DNA from: Pisaster brevispinus | Taxonomy: Eukaryota; Echinodermata; Asteroidea; Forcipulatida; Asteriidae | Reading direction: 5' to 3' | Length of the DNA: 64,000 bases | Assembly: GCA_023634235.1 (NCBI GenBank) | Contig: JAMKCF010000007.1 | Span: 18,234,592 to 18,298,591 of the forward strand | Part shown: positions 22,106-35,240 of the stretch, piece after piece | Layout: every line of letters starts with the position of its first letter | How positions within the stretch are numbered: position 1 is the first letter of the stretch | Notes under the pieces: generated by a model | Told to the model about the DNA's origin: nothing | Databases searched by the model: none | Seen by the model: only the letters and a program-made list of their open reading frames with translations | Program-made: the position numbers and the translations under genes

Positions 22106-25100
22106 AAATTGTCACCCTACCTAAACGTAGCCCTAAAGTTGTTCCTAAATGTCAACGGACCTAAATGAAGCCCCAAAGTTTAACCTAAATTTCGCCTGAA
22201 AAAAATGTAGCCTTAAAATTTTACATTAATCTCGCCAAGCCTAAATATAGCCCAGTAATGTCGCCCGACCTAAAAGAAGCGTCAAAGTTGTACATAAATG
22301 AAGTAAGACCTAAATGTTACCCCCAAAGTGTTTAAATGTCGCCCTTACCTAAATACACTCCGAAATTTGCAAAAGAAATTTGTCTGAACTTAAAAGTAGA
22401 TCCAAAGTTGTTGCTAAATGTCGACAGACTTAAATGTAGCCCCAAAGTTGTACCTAAATGTCGCCTAAAAAATGTAGCCTCAAAGTTGTAACTAAATGTC
22501 GTTGGACCGAAATGTAGCCCCAAATTATGTAAATGTCGCTTTGACGAAATGTAGTCCTATAATTGCACACACAAGTCGCCCCAAAAATGTACCTAGACGT
22601 CGCCTAACCTAAAAGTAGCCCCCAAAATTTAACTTAATGTCGCCTCGACCTCAATGTAGCTCCAAAGTCGTATACAAATGTCACCCTGGTCTAAATGTAG
22701 CCCCAAAGTTGTACCTAAATGTCGCCTGAAAAAATGTAGCCCCAAACTTGTACAAAAATGTCACCCGACGTAAATGTACTCCCAAAGTTGTACCAGAATT
22801 TTTCCCGACCTAAATGTAGCCCCAAAGCTGTACAAAAATGTTACCCAACCTAAATGTAGCCCAAAAATTGTACCAAAATGTCACCCAAACCTAAACGTGT
22901 CCCCAAATTTAAAACTAAATGTCGACCCGACCTCATTGTTGCCCAAAGGTTTTTCCAAAATGTTGCCTCAAAGCTGTACCTAAATGTCGTTGGACCTAAA
23001 CGTAGCCCCAAAGGAATGTAAATGTCGCCCTTACATAAAATTGTAGCCCCAAAGCTGTACAAAAATATCACCCGACCTAAGTGTAGCCCAAAAGTCGCAC
23101 ACACTTAAATGTGGCCCAAAATTTAAAACTAAATGTCGCTCCCAACTCAAATGTAGCCCCAAAGTTTTTACTTAAATGTTGCCAAACCTTAATGTAGCTC
23201 CAAAGTTGTTCCCAAAAGCAGCCCAGCTAAAATGTAGCCCAGTAGTTGTACCTAATATTCGTTGGACCTAAATGTAGCCCCAAAAGTATGTAAATGTCGT
23301 CTTTACCTAAATGTAGTACAAAAATTGCGAATAAATGACGCACGACCTAAACGTATTCCGTGAATTGTGTCTTTATGTCGACGGACCTCAATGTAGCTCT
23401 AAAGTTTTTGCTAAATGTCGACAGACCTCAATGTAGCCCTAAAGTTGTACCTGAAAGTAGCTCAAAGTTGTACCTTAATGTCGCCTGAAATAAATGTAGC
23501 CCTTAACTTCTACATAAATCCCGCCAACCCTAAATGTAGCCTAACAAATTGTACCTAATTGCCTCCCGACCAAAATGTTGCCCTTTGGTACGTAAATGTC
23601 GTCCTGACCTTTAACGTAACCCTAAAGTTGTAACTAAATGTCGACGGACCTCAATGTAGCCCCAAAGTTGTATCTAAAAGTCGCCTGAAAAAATGTAACC
23701 ACAAAACTGAACCAAAATGTTGCCCAAACCAAAATGTAGCCCCGAAATTGTAACTAAATGCATCCAGACCAAAGAGTAACCTTATGGTATGTAAAATGTC
23801 GTCCGTCTGCAATGTAGCCCCGAAGTTTTACCTAAATTTCGCCAGACCTAAATGTAGCCCCAAAGTTGTACCTTAATGTAGCCTGAAATAAATGTAGCCT
23901 TAAAATTGTACATAAATCTCGCCAGGCCTAAATGTAGCCCCAAAAATGTACCTAATTTTCGCCCGACCTAAATGAAGCCTCAAAGTTGAACCTAAAATAG
24001 TTGGACCTAAATGTAGCCCCAAAGCAAGAAAATGTCGCTCCAAATTTTAACCAAATGTCGCCTCGACCTCAATGTAGCCCCAAAGTCGTACTTTACTGTC
24101 GCCCGAACTAAATGTAGCCCCTAAGTTGTACTTAAATGTCACTCAACCTAAAAGTAGCCCCAAAAGTTGTACCTTAACATCGCCTTAAAGAAATGTTGCC
24201 CCAAAGTTTTACCAAAATATCGCTTAAACCTAAATGTAGCCCCAAAATTGTACCAAAAAGCCTCCAGACCAAATAGTTGCCCCATGGTACGTAAGTGTCG
24301 CCCTAACCTAAACCTTCAAAAGTTGTACCTAAATGTCGCGCGAACTAAAGGAAGACTCAAAGTTGTACCTAAATGTAGTTGGACCAAATTGTAGCCCCAA
24401 AGTATGTAATTGTCGCCGTAACCTAAATTTAGTCCCATGACTGCACATAACTGTCGCCCCAAAGTTGTACCTAAATGACGCCGAACCTAAAACTAGCCCC
24501 AAAATTTTAACCAAATGTCGCCTCGAACTCAAAGTAGCCCCAAAGTCGTCCTTTACTGTCGCCCGACCAAAATGTAGCCCTAAAGTTGCACCTAAATGTA
24601 TCTCCAAAGTATGTAAAAGTCGCACTAACCTAAATGTAGTCCCAAAATTGCACATAAATGTCACCCGACCTAAACGTAGTACCAACGTTGTATTTTAATG
24701 TTGCTCTAACCTTAACGTAGTCCCAAAGTTGTAGCTAAATGGAGCGCGACCGAAATGTAGCCCAAAAGTTGTTCCTTAAATGTCGCCTGAAATAAATGAA
24801 GACCCAAAACTGTACTAAAATGTCGGTCAAACCAAAATGTAGCCTAAAGGTTGTACCTTAATGTCGCCCTGACCTAAATGTATCCCGAAAAAAGCACAGC
24901 AATTTTCCCGACCTCAATGTAGCCCCACAAGCTGCCCAAAAATTTCACCCGACCTAAAAGTAGCCCGAAAAATTACCAATATGCCCTATAAACTAAAATG
25001 TGGCCCAAATTAAAAACTGTATGTCGCCCCCACCTCAATGTAGCCCGAAAGTTTCACCTAATTGTCGCCCAACCTAATGTAGCTCCAAAATTGTTCCCAA

Positions 25101-28100
25101 AAGCCGTCCATTTTAAATGTAGCCTCATAGTTATACAATAATGTCGCCTTGATCTTAATGTAGCCCTTAAATTATACATAAATCTCGCCCAGCCTAAATG
25201 TATCCTCAAAAATGTACCTAAAAGTCGCCCGACCTAAATGTAGCCGCAAAGTTGTACTTTAATGTCGTTGGACTTAAATGTAGCCCCAAAAGTATGTAAA
25301 TATCACCCTCACCAAAATATAATCCCGAAAATACACCAAAAAGTCGCCCAACCTTAAATACAGCCCCAAAGTTGTTGCTAAATGTCGATGAACGAAAATG
25401 TAGCCCTAAGTTGTACCTTAATGGCGTTGGACATAAATGTAGCTCCAAAGTTTGTAAATGTCGCTGTAACCTAAATATAGTCCTGAAATTGCACAGAAAT
25501 GTCGCTCCAAAGTTGTACCTTAATTTACCCCCCAGGTTGAACCAAAATGTCACCCCAAAGTTGTACCTTAATGTCACTCGACCTAAATGTAGCTTCAAAG
25601 TTGCATCTAAATGACGTTGGACCTAAATGTAGCCCAAAATTTGTAATTGTCGCCCTTATCTTAATATAGTCTCAAAGTACGTAAATGTCGCTCTACCTAA
25701 ATGTACTCCCATAATTGCACACAAAATGTCGCCACAAAGTTGTACCTAAATGTCACCGAACCTAAATGTAGCCCCAACATTGTAACCAAATGTCGCCTCG
25801 ATCTCAATGTAGCCCCAAAGTCGTACTTTACTATCGCCCGACCTCAATGCAGCCCCAAAGTTGTACTTAAATATAGCTCAAAAGTTGTACCAAAATGTCG
25901 CCCAAACTTAAAAGTATTCCCAAAGTTTTACCTAAATATCGCCTTAAACAATGTAGCCCCAAAGTTTTACCAAAATATCGCTTAAACCTAAATGTAGCCC
26001 CCAAATTGAACCAAAATGCCTCCCGAACAAAATGTTGCCACATGGTACGTAAATATCGCCCTAACCTAAACCTTCAAAAGTTGTGCCTAAATGTCGTGCG
26101 AACTAAATGTAGCCTTAAAGTTGTACCCAATTGTCTCCTGAAAAATGTAGCCTCAAAGTTGTACCTTATTGTTATTGGACCTAATTGTAGTCCCAAAGTA
26201 TGTCATTGTCACCGTAACCTAAGTTTAGTCCCATAATTGCACATAAATGTCGCCCAAAGTTGTACCTAAATGTCGCCGAACCTAATGTAGCTCCTAAGTT
26301 GTTCCCAAAAGCCGCCCAATTTGAATGTAGCCTCAAAGTTGTGCCTAAATGTCGTTGGACCTAAATGTAGCCCCCAAAGTATGTAAATGTCGCCATTACC
26401 TATTTGTAGTCCCAAAATTGCACAAAAATGTCGTCTGACCAAAGTGTAGTGCCCAAAATGCACATAAATGTCACCAGACTTAAACGTAGTTGTACCTTAT
26501 TGTTGCCTGAGAAAATGTAGCCCAAAAACTGTACTAAAATGTCGGTCAAAAAAAAATGTAACCCCAAAAGTGTTGCTTAACATCGACGGACCTGAATGTA
26601 GCCCAAAGTTGTACCTAAATGTCGCCTGACTGAAATAAATGTAGCCCTAAAATTGTACATAAATTTCTCCAAGCCTAAATGTAGCCCAGTAATTGTACCT
26701 AAATATCGCCCGACCTAAATGTAACCTTAAAGTTGTACCTAAAAGCCGTTGGACCTAAATAGTCACCCTTACCTCAATGAGTCCCAAAGTTGCAAATAAA
26801 TGTCGCCCCACCTAAACGTAGTACCAAAGTGTAATCTATATGTCGTGCAGCCTTAATATAGCCCCAAAGTTGTTGCTAATCGTCGACGGACCTAAATGTA
26901 GCCCCAAAGTTTTACCAAAATATCGCTTAAACTTAAATGTAGCCCCCAAATTGTACCAAACAGCCTCCCGACCAAAATGTTAATGGTACGTAAATGTCGC
27001 AATAATCTAAACCTTCAAAATTTGTACCTAAATGTCGCGCGACCTCAATGTAGCCCCAAAGTCGTACTTTACTGTTGCCCGACTTAAATATAGCCCAAAA
27101 GTTGTAAAAATGTCACCCGACCTAAATGTAGCCCCAAAGTTGGTCATAAATGTCGCGCGACCTAAATGTAGCCCCAAAATTGTAACTAAATGTCGACGGA
27201 CCTTAATTTAGCCCCAAATTTGTTACCTAATGTCGCCTCGACCTCAATGTAGCCCCAAAGTCGTACTTTACTGTCGCCCGACTTAAATATAGCCCCAAAG
27301 TTGTTCCTAAATGTCGCGCGACCTAAATGTAGCCCCAAAGTTGTACCTAAATGTCGCCCGACCTTAATGTAGTCTCAAAGTTTTACTTAAATGAAGTTGT
27401 ACCTAAATGTAGCCCAAAAGTTGTTGCTCAATGTCGACGGACCTAAATTAAGTCCCAATGCTGTACCTAAATGTCGCCTGAAATAAATGAAGCTCTAAAA
27501 TTGTACAACAATCTCGCCAAGCCTAAGTTTAGCCCAGTAGTTGTACCTAAATGTCGCCCGACCTAAATGTAGCCTCATAGTTGTACCTAAATGCCGTTGG
27601 ACCTAAATGTAACCCAAAAGTATGTAAAAGTCGCCCTTACCTAAATGTAGTCCCAAAATTGCACATAATCGTCGCCCGACCTAAACGTAGTACCAATATA
27701 GTATCTATATGTCGTGCAACCTTAATGTAGCTCCAAAGTTGTTATTTAAAGTCGTTGGACCTAAATGTTGTCCCCAAAATTCGTAAATGTCGCCATTACC
27801 TAAATATAGTCCCAAAATTGCACAAAAATTTCGCCCGATTTAATCGTAGCCCCAAAGTTGTACCTAAATGTCGCCTGAAAAAATGTAACCTCAAAGTTGT
27901 GCCTAAGTGTAGTTGGACCTAAATGTAGCCCCAAGTTCGTAAATGTCGCCCTTACTTAAAGAGTTGTACCCAAATGTCGCGCAAACTATTTGTAGCCCCA
28001 AAATTGTAACTATATGTCGACGGACTTAAATGTAGCCCCAACATTGTTACCGAATGTCGCCTCGAAATAAATTTAGCCCCAAAGTTGTACAAAAATATCA

Positions 28101-30652
28101 CTCGACATTAATGTAGCCCTAAATTTGCACCTAATTGTAGCCCCAAAACTGTTGCTAAATGTTAACGGACCTAAATGTAGCACCCAAAGTTGTACCTAAA
28201 TATCGCCTGAACGAACTGTAGCCCTTAAATTGTACATTAATCTCGCCAAGCCTAAATGTCGCCCAGTAGTTGTACATAAATGTCGCCCGACCTAAATGTT
28301 ACCCCAAATTATGTTAAAGTCGCCTTAACCTAGAAGTAGTCCCAAAATTGCACATAATCGTCGCCCCACCTAAACGTAGTACCAATATTGTATCTATATG
28401 TCGTGCAACCTTAATATAGCTCCAAAGTTGTTGCTAAAAGTCGTTGGACCTAAATGTAGTCCCCAACATTCGTAAATGTCGCCATTACCTAAATATAGTC
28501 CCAAAATTGCACAAAAATTTCGCCCGACCTAAAAGTAGCCCTTAAATTAATCATAAATGTCGCGCGACCTAAATGTAGCCCCAAAGTTGGTGCTTAGTGT
28601 CGCACGACCAAAAAGTAGCCCCCAAAGTTTTACCAAAATATCGCTTAAACCTAAATGTAGCTCCAAATTTGTACCTTAATGTTGACTGAAATATATGTAG
28701 CCCCAAAACTATAATAAAATGTCGGTCAAACAAAAAAGGAACCCCAAAGTTGTTGCCATATGTTGACGGATCTAAATGTAGCCCCTTAGTTGGGCCTTAT
28801 ATCGCCTGAAATAAATGATGTCCTAAAATTGTACATAAATCTCGCCAAGCCTAAATGTAGCCCGACCTAAATGTAGCCTCAAAGTTGTCCCTAAATGCCG
28901 TTGGACATAAATGTAACCCAAAGTGTGTAAAAGTCGCCTTTACTTAAATGTAGTCACAAAATTGCACATAATTGTCGTGCGACCTAAAAGTAGCCCCAAA
29001 ATTGTTGCTGAAAGTCTCCAGAACAAAATGTAGCCTAAAAGTTGTGCGTAAGTGTAGTTGGACCTTAATGTAGCCCCAAAGTACGTTAATGTCGCCCTTA
29101 CCTAAAAATTAAACCTAAATGTCGCGCGACCTAATTGTATCCCCAAAGTTGTACCTGAATGTAGATGGACCTAAATGTAGCCCCAAAGCTGTACAAAATG
29201 TCAATCGACTTAAAAGTAGCCCGAAAGTTGTACCAAAATGTCGCCTAAACCAGAATGAACCATAGATTTAAAACTAAATGTTTCCCCGACCTCAAAGTAA
29301 CCCCAAAGTTTTACCTAAATGTCGCCAAAACTAATGTAGCACTAAAAATATAACCAAAAGCCGCCAAACTTAAATGTAGTCTCAAATTTGTACCATAATG
29401 TCGCCCTGATCTAAATGTAGCCCCAAAGTTGTTGCTAAATGTCGACGGACCTCAATGTAGCCCCAAAGTTGTACCCAAATGTCGGCTAAAAAATGTAGCC
29501 CTAACATTGTACATAAATCTCGCCTAGCCTAAATGTTGCCCAGTAATCGACCTTATTGTTGCCCGACCAAAATGTAGCCCCAAAATGTACCTAAATGTCG
29601 CCTGAAATAAATGTAGCCCCAAAACCGTACCAAAATGTCGGCAAACTAAAATGTAGCCCCAAAGTTGTGCCTAACAATAGATGGACCTTAATGTAGCCCC
29701 GAACACGTACTTTATTTTCGCCCGACTAAAATTTAGCCCCAGAAAATGTACCTTTTAATCTCGCAATGACCTAATTGTAACCTTTAAAGATGTACCAGAA
29801 TACTTCCCGACCTAAATGTAGCCCCAAAGCTGTACTAAATGTTGCCAAAACCTAAATGTGGCCCAAAATTTAAAACTAATTGTCGCCTTGACCTCAATGT
29901 AGCCCCAATATTTTACTTTACTGTCGCCAAACCTAAAATAAAGCTCCAAGGTTGTACCTGAATCTCGCAGGTCTTAAATGAAGTCCCCAAATGTCGCCCG
30001 ACCTCAACGTAGCTTTTTTTTTTTTTCTTAAAAGCCGCCTAACTTAAATGTAGCCTAAAAGTTGTACCATTAAGTCTCCCTGAACTAAATGTAGCCCTAA
30101 AATTGTAAAACAAATCTCGCCCTGCCTAATTGCAGCACCAATAGTTGTACCTTAATGTCGCCCGACCTAAATGTAGCCTCAAAGTTGTTTTGTCGTTGGA
30201 CCTAAATGTAGCCCCCAAAGTATGTAAATGTCTCCCTTACCTAAATGTAGTCCCTAAATTGCACACAAATGTCGCCCGACTTAAAAGAAGCCCTAAATGT
30301 CTCGCGACCTAAATGTAGCCCCAAAGTTGTTGCTAAATGAAGACGGACATAAACGTAGCCCTAAAGTTGTACCTAAATGTCGCCTTAAGTAAAACTAGCC
30401 CTAAAATTGTACATAAATCTCGCAAAGCCTAAATGTAGCCTCAAAGTTGTACCTAAATGAAGTTGGACCTAAATGTAGCCCGAAAAGTTTGTAAATGTCG
30501 CCCTTACCTAAGTATAATCCCCTAATTGCACAAAAATGTCGCCCCAAAAATGTGCCAAAATGTCGCCGAACCTAAATGTAGCCCAATTTTTTTAACAAAT
30601 GTCGCCTCGACCTCAATGTAGCCCCAAAGTCGTACCATAGATGTCTCCTGAA
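22106..30652 (-). repeat. 40-bp satellite array, 'minus' polarity block 1
   Basis: About 8.5 kb of uninterrupted degenerate monomers. Recurrent variant neighbours are preserved in mirror order: CGTTGGACCTAAATGTAG preceding a GTATGTAAATGTCGCC monomer preceding AGTCCCAAAATTGCAC. The reading frames seen here (NVAPKLYLNVARPKCSPK-like) are repeat translations. I saw no gene in this interval. Confidence 0.95.
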
Positions 30653-30959
30653 TTAAAGGGGCAGACCGGCTTCGTTGGGCTATTTGGGCTACAAAATAGG
30701 CTAACATATGACTTCAAAGGTCTTCCGGGAATGGAGAAGAACATTTCCTAAAAGAAACCATCAAATTTTGCCGTTTTCGAGCCGTACAACTTTGAGGCTA
30801 CTTTTAGGCTTGCCGTTTTCGAGCATTGCCGTTTTCGACCTTTGACCGCGTTTTTTCCTTCACATTTTTCGTTAATTACGTGATATTTTGATAATTTTTG
30901 TTACAACAACCATCTTAAAATTGATGTCTGTCATTCCACATCACTATATTAGGTAAACC
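30653..30959 (+). mobile_element. Short, 3'-truncated copy of the AAAGGG..CACACCGGC TIR element
   Basis: The left end TTAAAGGGGCAGACCGGC and the next ~120 bases match, in inverse orientation, the right end of the 1.4-kb element at 48421-49820; the final ~100 bases (GTGATATTTTGATAA through ATTAGGTAAACC) match its other end. The terminal ~20 bases of the second TIR are missing. The middle is deleted and instead holds a 27-base satellite-like piece near 30786-30812, in reverse polarity to the flanking array, plus repeated GCCGTTTTCGA words. Confidence 0.85.
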
Positions 30960-33900
30960 AAGCCAAGCCTAAATGTAGCCCCAAAGTTGTACCTAAATGT
31001 CGCCAGACCTAAAAGTAGCCTAAATTTTGCCCCAAAAATTGCAAATAAATGTCGCCCGACCTAAAAGTAGTACCAAAGTGTAATCTATATGTCGCGCAAC
31101 CTTTATGTAGCCCCTAAGTTGTTGCTAATCGTCGACGGACCTCAATGTAGCCCGTAAAGTTTTACCTAAATATCGCTAAACTTAAATGTAGCCCCCAAAT
31201 TGTACCAAACAGCCTCCCGACCAAAATGTTGCCCCATGGTACGTAAATGTCGCCATAACCTAAACCTTCAAAATTTGTACCTAAATGTTGCCGAACCTAA
31301 ATTTAGCCCCAAAATTGTAACAAAATATCGCCTCAACCTCAATGTAGCCCCGAAGTCGTACTTTACTGTTGCCCGACCTAAATATAGCCCCAAAGTTGCA
31401 CAAAAATGTCACCCTAATCAAAATGAAGCCCCAAAGTTGTACTTATATGTAGCCCCAAAGCTGTACAAAAATGTCGCCCAAACCTAAAAGTAGCCCCAAA
31501 GTCTTACCTAAATATCGCCTAAAGAAATGTAGCCGCAAAGTATGAAAATATCGCCCTCACCTAAATATAGTCCAAAGATTGCACAAAAATGTAGCCCGAA
31601 AATTGTTGCTTAATGTCGACGGACTTAAATGTAGCCCCAATGTTGTACTTAAATGTCGCTTGAAAAAATGTAGCCTCGAAGTTGTACCGAAATTTCGTTG
31701 GAACTAAATGTACCCCGAAAATATGTAAACTAAATTTAGTCCCATAATTGCACATAAATGTCGCCCCAAAGCTGTACCTAAATGTCGCCGAACCTAAATT
31801 TTAACCAAATGTCGCCTCGACCTCAATATAGCCGTACAATAAAGTCTTACTTTACTGTTGCCCGACCTAAATGTAGCCCCAAAGTTGTACAACCCACTGA
31901 TCTTAAAGAAGCCCCAAAAATGTATTTAAATGTAGCCCAAAAAGTGTACCAAAATGTCGCTCAAGCCTAAAAAAGCCCCAAAGTTTTATCTAAATATCGC
32001 CTAAGAAATTTAGCACCAAAGATTTACCAAAATGTCGCTTAAACCTTAATGTAGCCTCCAAATACCTACTTAAATGTTGCCCCATAGTACGTAAATGTCG
32101 CCCTTACCTAAATGTAATCCAAAAATTTAACAATAATGTCGCCCGACCTAAATGTAGCCCCAAAGTTGTTCCTTACTGTCGTGCGACCTAAATGTAGCCC
32201 CAAAGTTGTTGCTAAATGTCGCCCGACCTAAATGTAGCCCCAAAAATGTACCTAAATGTCGCCTGAAACAAATTTAGCCCCCAAACCGTACCAAAATGCC
32301 GGCAAACCAAAATGTAGCACCAAAGTTGTACCTAAATATAGATGGACCTAAATGTAGCCCCGAAGATGTACCTTATTTTCCCTCCGACTAAAATGTAGCC
32401 CCAAAGTATGTAAATGTCGCTCTAACCTAAGTGTATAAAGCCCGTAATTGTACATAAATGTCGCCCTAAAACTGTACCTTTATGTCGCCGAACCTAAATT
32501 TAGCCCTAAAATTTTAACCAAATGTCGCCTCGACCATAATGTAGCCCCAAAGTCGCACTTTACTGTTGCCCGACCTAAATGTCGCCCCATAATTGTACAA
32601 AAATATCACCCTGATATAAATGAAGCCCCAAAGTTGTACCTAAATGTAGCCCCCATATTGTTGATAAATGTCGACGGACCTAAATGTAGCCTTAAAGTTG
32701 TACCTAAATGTCGCTTGAAAGAAATGTAGCCCTAAAATTGTACATTAATCTCACCGAGCCTAAGTGTAGCCCAATAGTTGTACCTAAATGTCAGCCGACC
32801 TAAATGTAACCCCAAAATATGTAAAAGTCGCCTTTACCAAAATGTAGTCCCAAAACTGCACATAACCGTCGCCGGACCTAAACGTAGTACCAAAGTTGTA
32901 TCTATGTGTCGTGCAACCTTAATGTAGCTCCAAAATTGTTGCTAAATGTCGCCTGATAAAAAAGTTCAGCCCTAAAGTTGTACCTAAATGTCGGCTGAAA
33001 AAAAATGTAGCCTCAAAGTTGTACCTCAATGTAGTTGGACCTAAATGTAGCTCCAAAGTCGTACTTTACTGTCGCCCGACCTAAATTTAGCCCCAAAAGT
33101 GTATACAAATTTCAACCGACCTAAATGTAGGCCCAAAGTTGTACCTAAAAGTAGCCCCAAAATGGTACCTAAATGTCGCCTAAAATAAATATAGCCCATA
33201 AAGATGTACCTAAATGCCTCCCGACCAAAAAGTTGCCTTTTGGTACGTAAATGTAGACCTGACCTAAATAATGTCCCAAAAATGCACATCAATGTCGCCC
33301 GACCTAAACGTAGCCCCAAAGATGTTACTAAATTTCGACGGGCCTCAATGTAGCCCCAAAGTTAGATCTAAATGTCGCCTGAAAAAATGTTGCCCAAACC
33401 AAAATATAGCCCCAAAGTTGTACCTAAATGCCTACCGACCAACCAGCAACCTCATGGTACGTAAAATGTCGTCCGTCTGCAATGTAGCCCTGAAGTTTTA
33501 CCTAAATGTCGCCTGAAATAAATGTAGCCTTAAAAGTGTACATAAATGAAGTTGGACCTAAATGTAGCCTTTTAAGTATGTAAATGTTGCCCTTACTTAG
33601 ATGAAGTCCCCAAATTGCACAAAAATGTCGCCAAAAAGTTGTACCTAAATGTCGCCAGACCTAAATGTAGCCCTAAAGTTGTACCTGAATGTCGCCTGAA
33701 ATAAAGTAGCCCAAAAACCGACATCAATCTCGCCTGACCTAAATGTAGCCTCAAAGTTGTACCTAAATGTCGACGGACCTAAATGTAGCCCCTAAAGATT
33801 GTAAATGTCGCCCTTACCTAAATATAGTCCCAAAATTGCACAAAAATGTCACCCAAACTTAAATGTAGCCCCAAAATTGTTGCTTAATGTCGACGGACCT

Positions 33901-34436
33901 AAAAGTAGCCCCAAAATTGTACTTAAATGTCGCCTGAAAAAATGTAGTCTCAAAGTTGGACCTAAATTTAGTCCAAAAATTTTAACCAAATGTCGCCGCG
34001 ACCTCAATGTAGACCCAAAGTCGTAATTTCTGTTGCCGGACTTATCCTAAAGTTGTACACAAATTTCACCCTGATCTAAATGTAGCCCCAAAGCTGTACT
34101 TAAAAGTAGCCCCAAAGTTTTACCTAAATGTCGCCTAAAAAAATTTTGCCCCCAAAGTTTTACCAAAATATCGCTTAATTCTAAATGTAACCCCCAAATT
34201 GTACCAAAATGTTGCCCCATGGTACGTAAATGTCGCCCTAACCTAAACCAAGTGTCGCCTGAAAAAAATGTATTCCCAAAATTGTACCAAAAATTTTGCC
34301 CAAACCAAAAATTGCACAAAATGGTCGCCCGACCTAAAAGTAGCCCTTAAGTTGTTCCTAAATGTCGACGGACTTAAATGTAGCCCAAAAGTTGTACCTA
34401 AATGTCGCCTGAAATAAATGTAGCCCTAAATTTTTT
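30960..34436 (-). repeat. 40-bp satellite array, 'minus' polarity block 2
   Basis: About 3.5 kb of the same degenerate monomers up to the left terminal repeat of DIRS copy B. No other feature was recognised. Confidence 0.94.
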
Positions 34437-34590
34437 AATTCCACCTCGTCATCACCTCCACTTCGGACTTACATGAGATTACACTTTCCACCGGAGTAAT
34501 TGGTCACATTTGAGAGAACATGAAAAGATGTTCCTGGTATAAATGCCCCACCACGCCAAGTGCACCCCAATACATTTTTCTGTGACGGAG
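34437..34590 (+). repeat. DIRS copy B left terminal repeat and leader
   Basis: Inverted terminal repeat followed by a segment (CCACTTCGGACTTAC, then TTCCTGGTATAAATGCC) complementary to the internal region near 49971-50260. It includes a TATAAA word near 34539, plausible for the element's promoter. Its reverse complement recurs in copy C near 15500. Confidence 0.85.
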
Positions 34591-34648
34591 TATGTACATT
34601 GAATTCTATACTTCGTACAACTACGGGTATATGTTGGCACTTTGCACA

Positions 34649-35240
34649 ATGGACAGCTTTGAGGAACCAGATTTCCTTGAGTTGATGGCTGGCCCATCGG
34701 GTGCAATTGATACCCAGGAAGACCCGGGATTGGGACAAGATGACAATTCATCAATCGGCGTAGCTTCGAGCTAGCTGAAAGTTAAAGGCCGAAAGCCTAA
34801 GCGCTCAACTGTCCCGTCATCAGACACGGTTTCCCGGCAAGAATTTGCAGATGTTTCAGGGAAGCTTGCATGTATGGCCGAAGCCATCGAAAACATGCAG
34901 ACAGTGATACTCAGTCGACCCGCCAAGCGACCTAGACTGACATCGGATTCAGAATCCGATACAGAGAGTGCCTCAAAGGCCATAGACGTGCTCCTTCAAG
35001 AGAGCCAGCAGGGGTCAAAAACCTCATGCCATGACGATCAGTTGTTGGACAATTTTGAACAACTATATGCGGAGGACGCACCGAACACCGATGCAGTCAA
35101 TGATAAGTTGGCTAAGGTAGGGGATAAAATGGTCCGCCACAAATTGCCGGAGGACAAGGCCGTGGAAAAGCTCAAGGCTATCCAAAGACCGACCAACGCC
35201 AAAAATTTGGAGTCACACGGGTTAGCCCAATTGATATTAA
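34649..35240 (+). pseudogene. DIRS copy B gag-like protein, stop-interrupted and C-terminally deleted
   Basis: The start ATG 34649 (MDSFEEPDFLELM) matches the position of MSSEPKLLELL in copy A. After 41 codons an in-frame TAG (34772-34774) interrupts. The same frame then continues through SRPAKRPRLTSD (copy A: HPAKRQKVDQ) and DKMVRHKLPEDKAVEKL (copy A: TKMVRRQPSDDKMTEKL). After NLESHG the rest of gag and the start of RT are deleted, so the frame runs straight into the RT motif-A segment. Gag of DIRS elements is thought to coat the RNA; no zinc knuckle is visible here. Assignment rests on position and similarity to copy A. Confidence 0.75.

Noticed and set aside
22332..34319. Frames such as NVAPKLYLNVARPKCSPKVV
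   Set aside because: Reverse-strand translation of the same satellite.
34469..34754. Minus-strand frames over the DIRS leader
   Set aside because: They lie in the terminal repeat complementary to the internal region and are shadows of non-coding structure.
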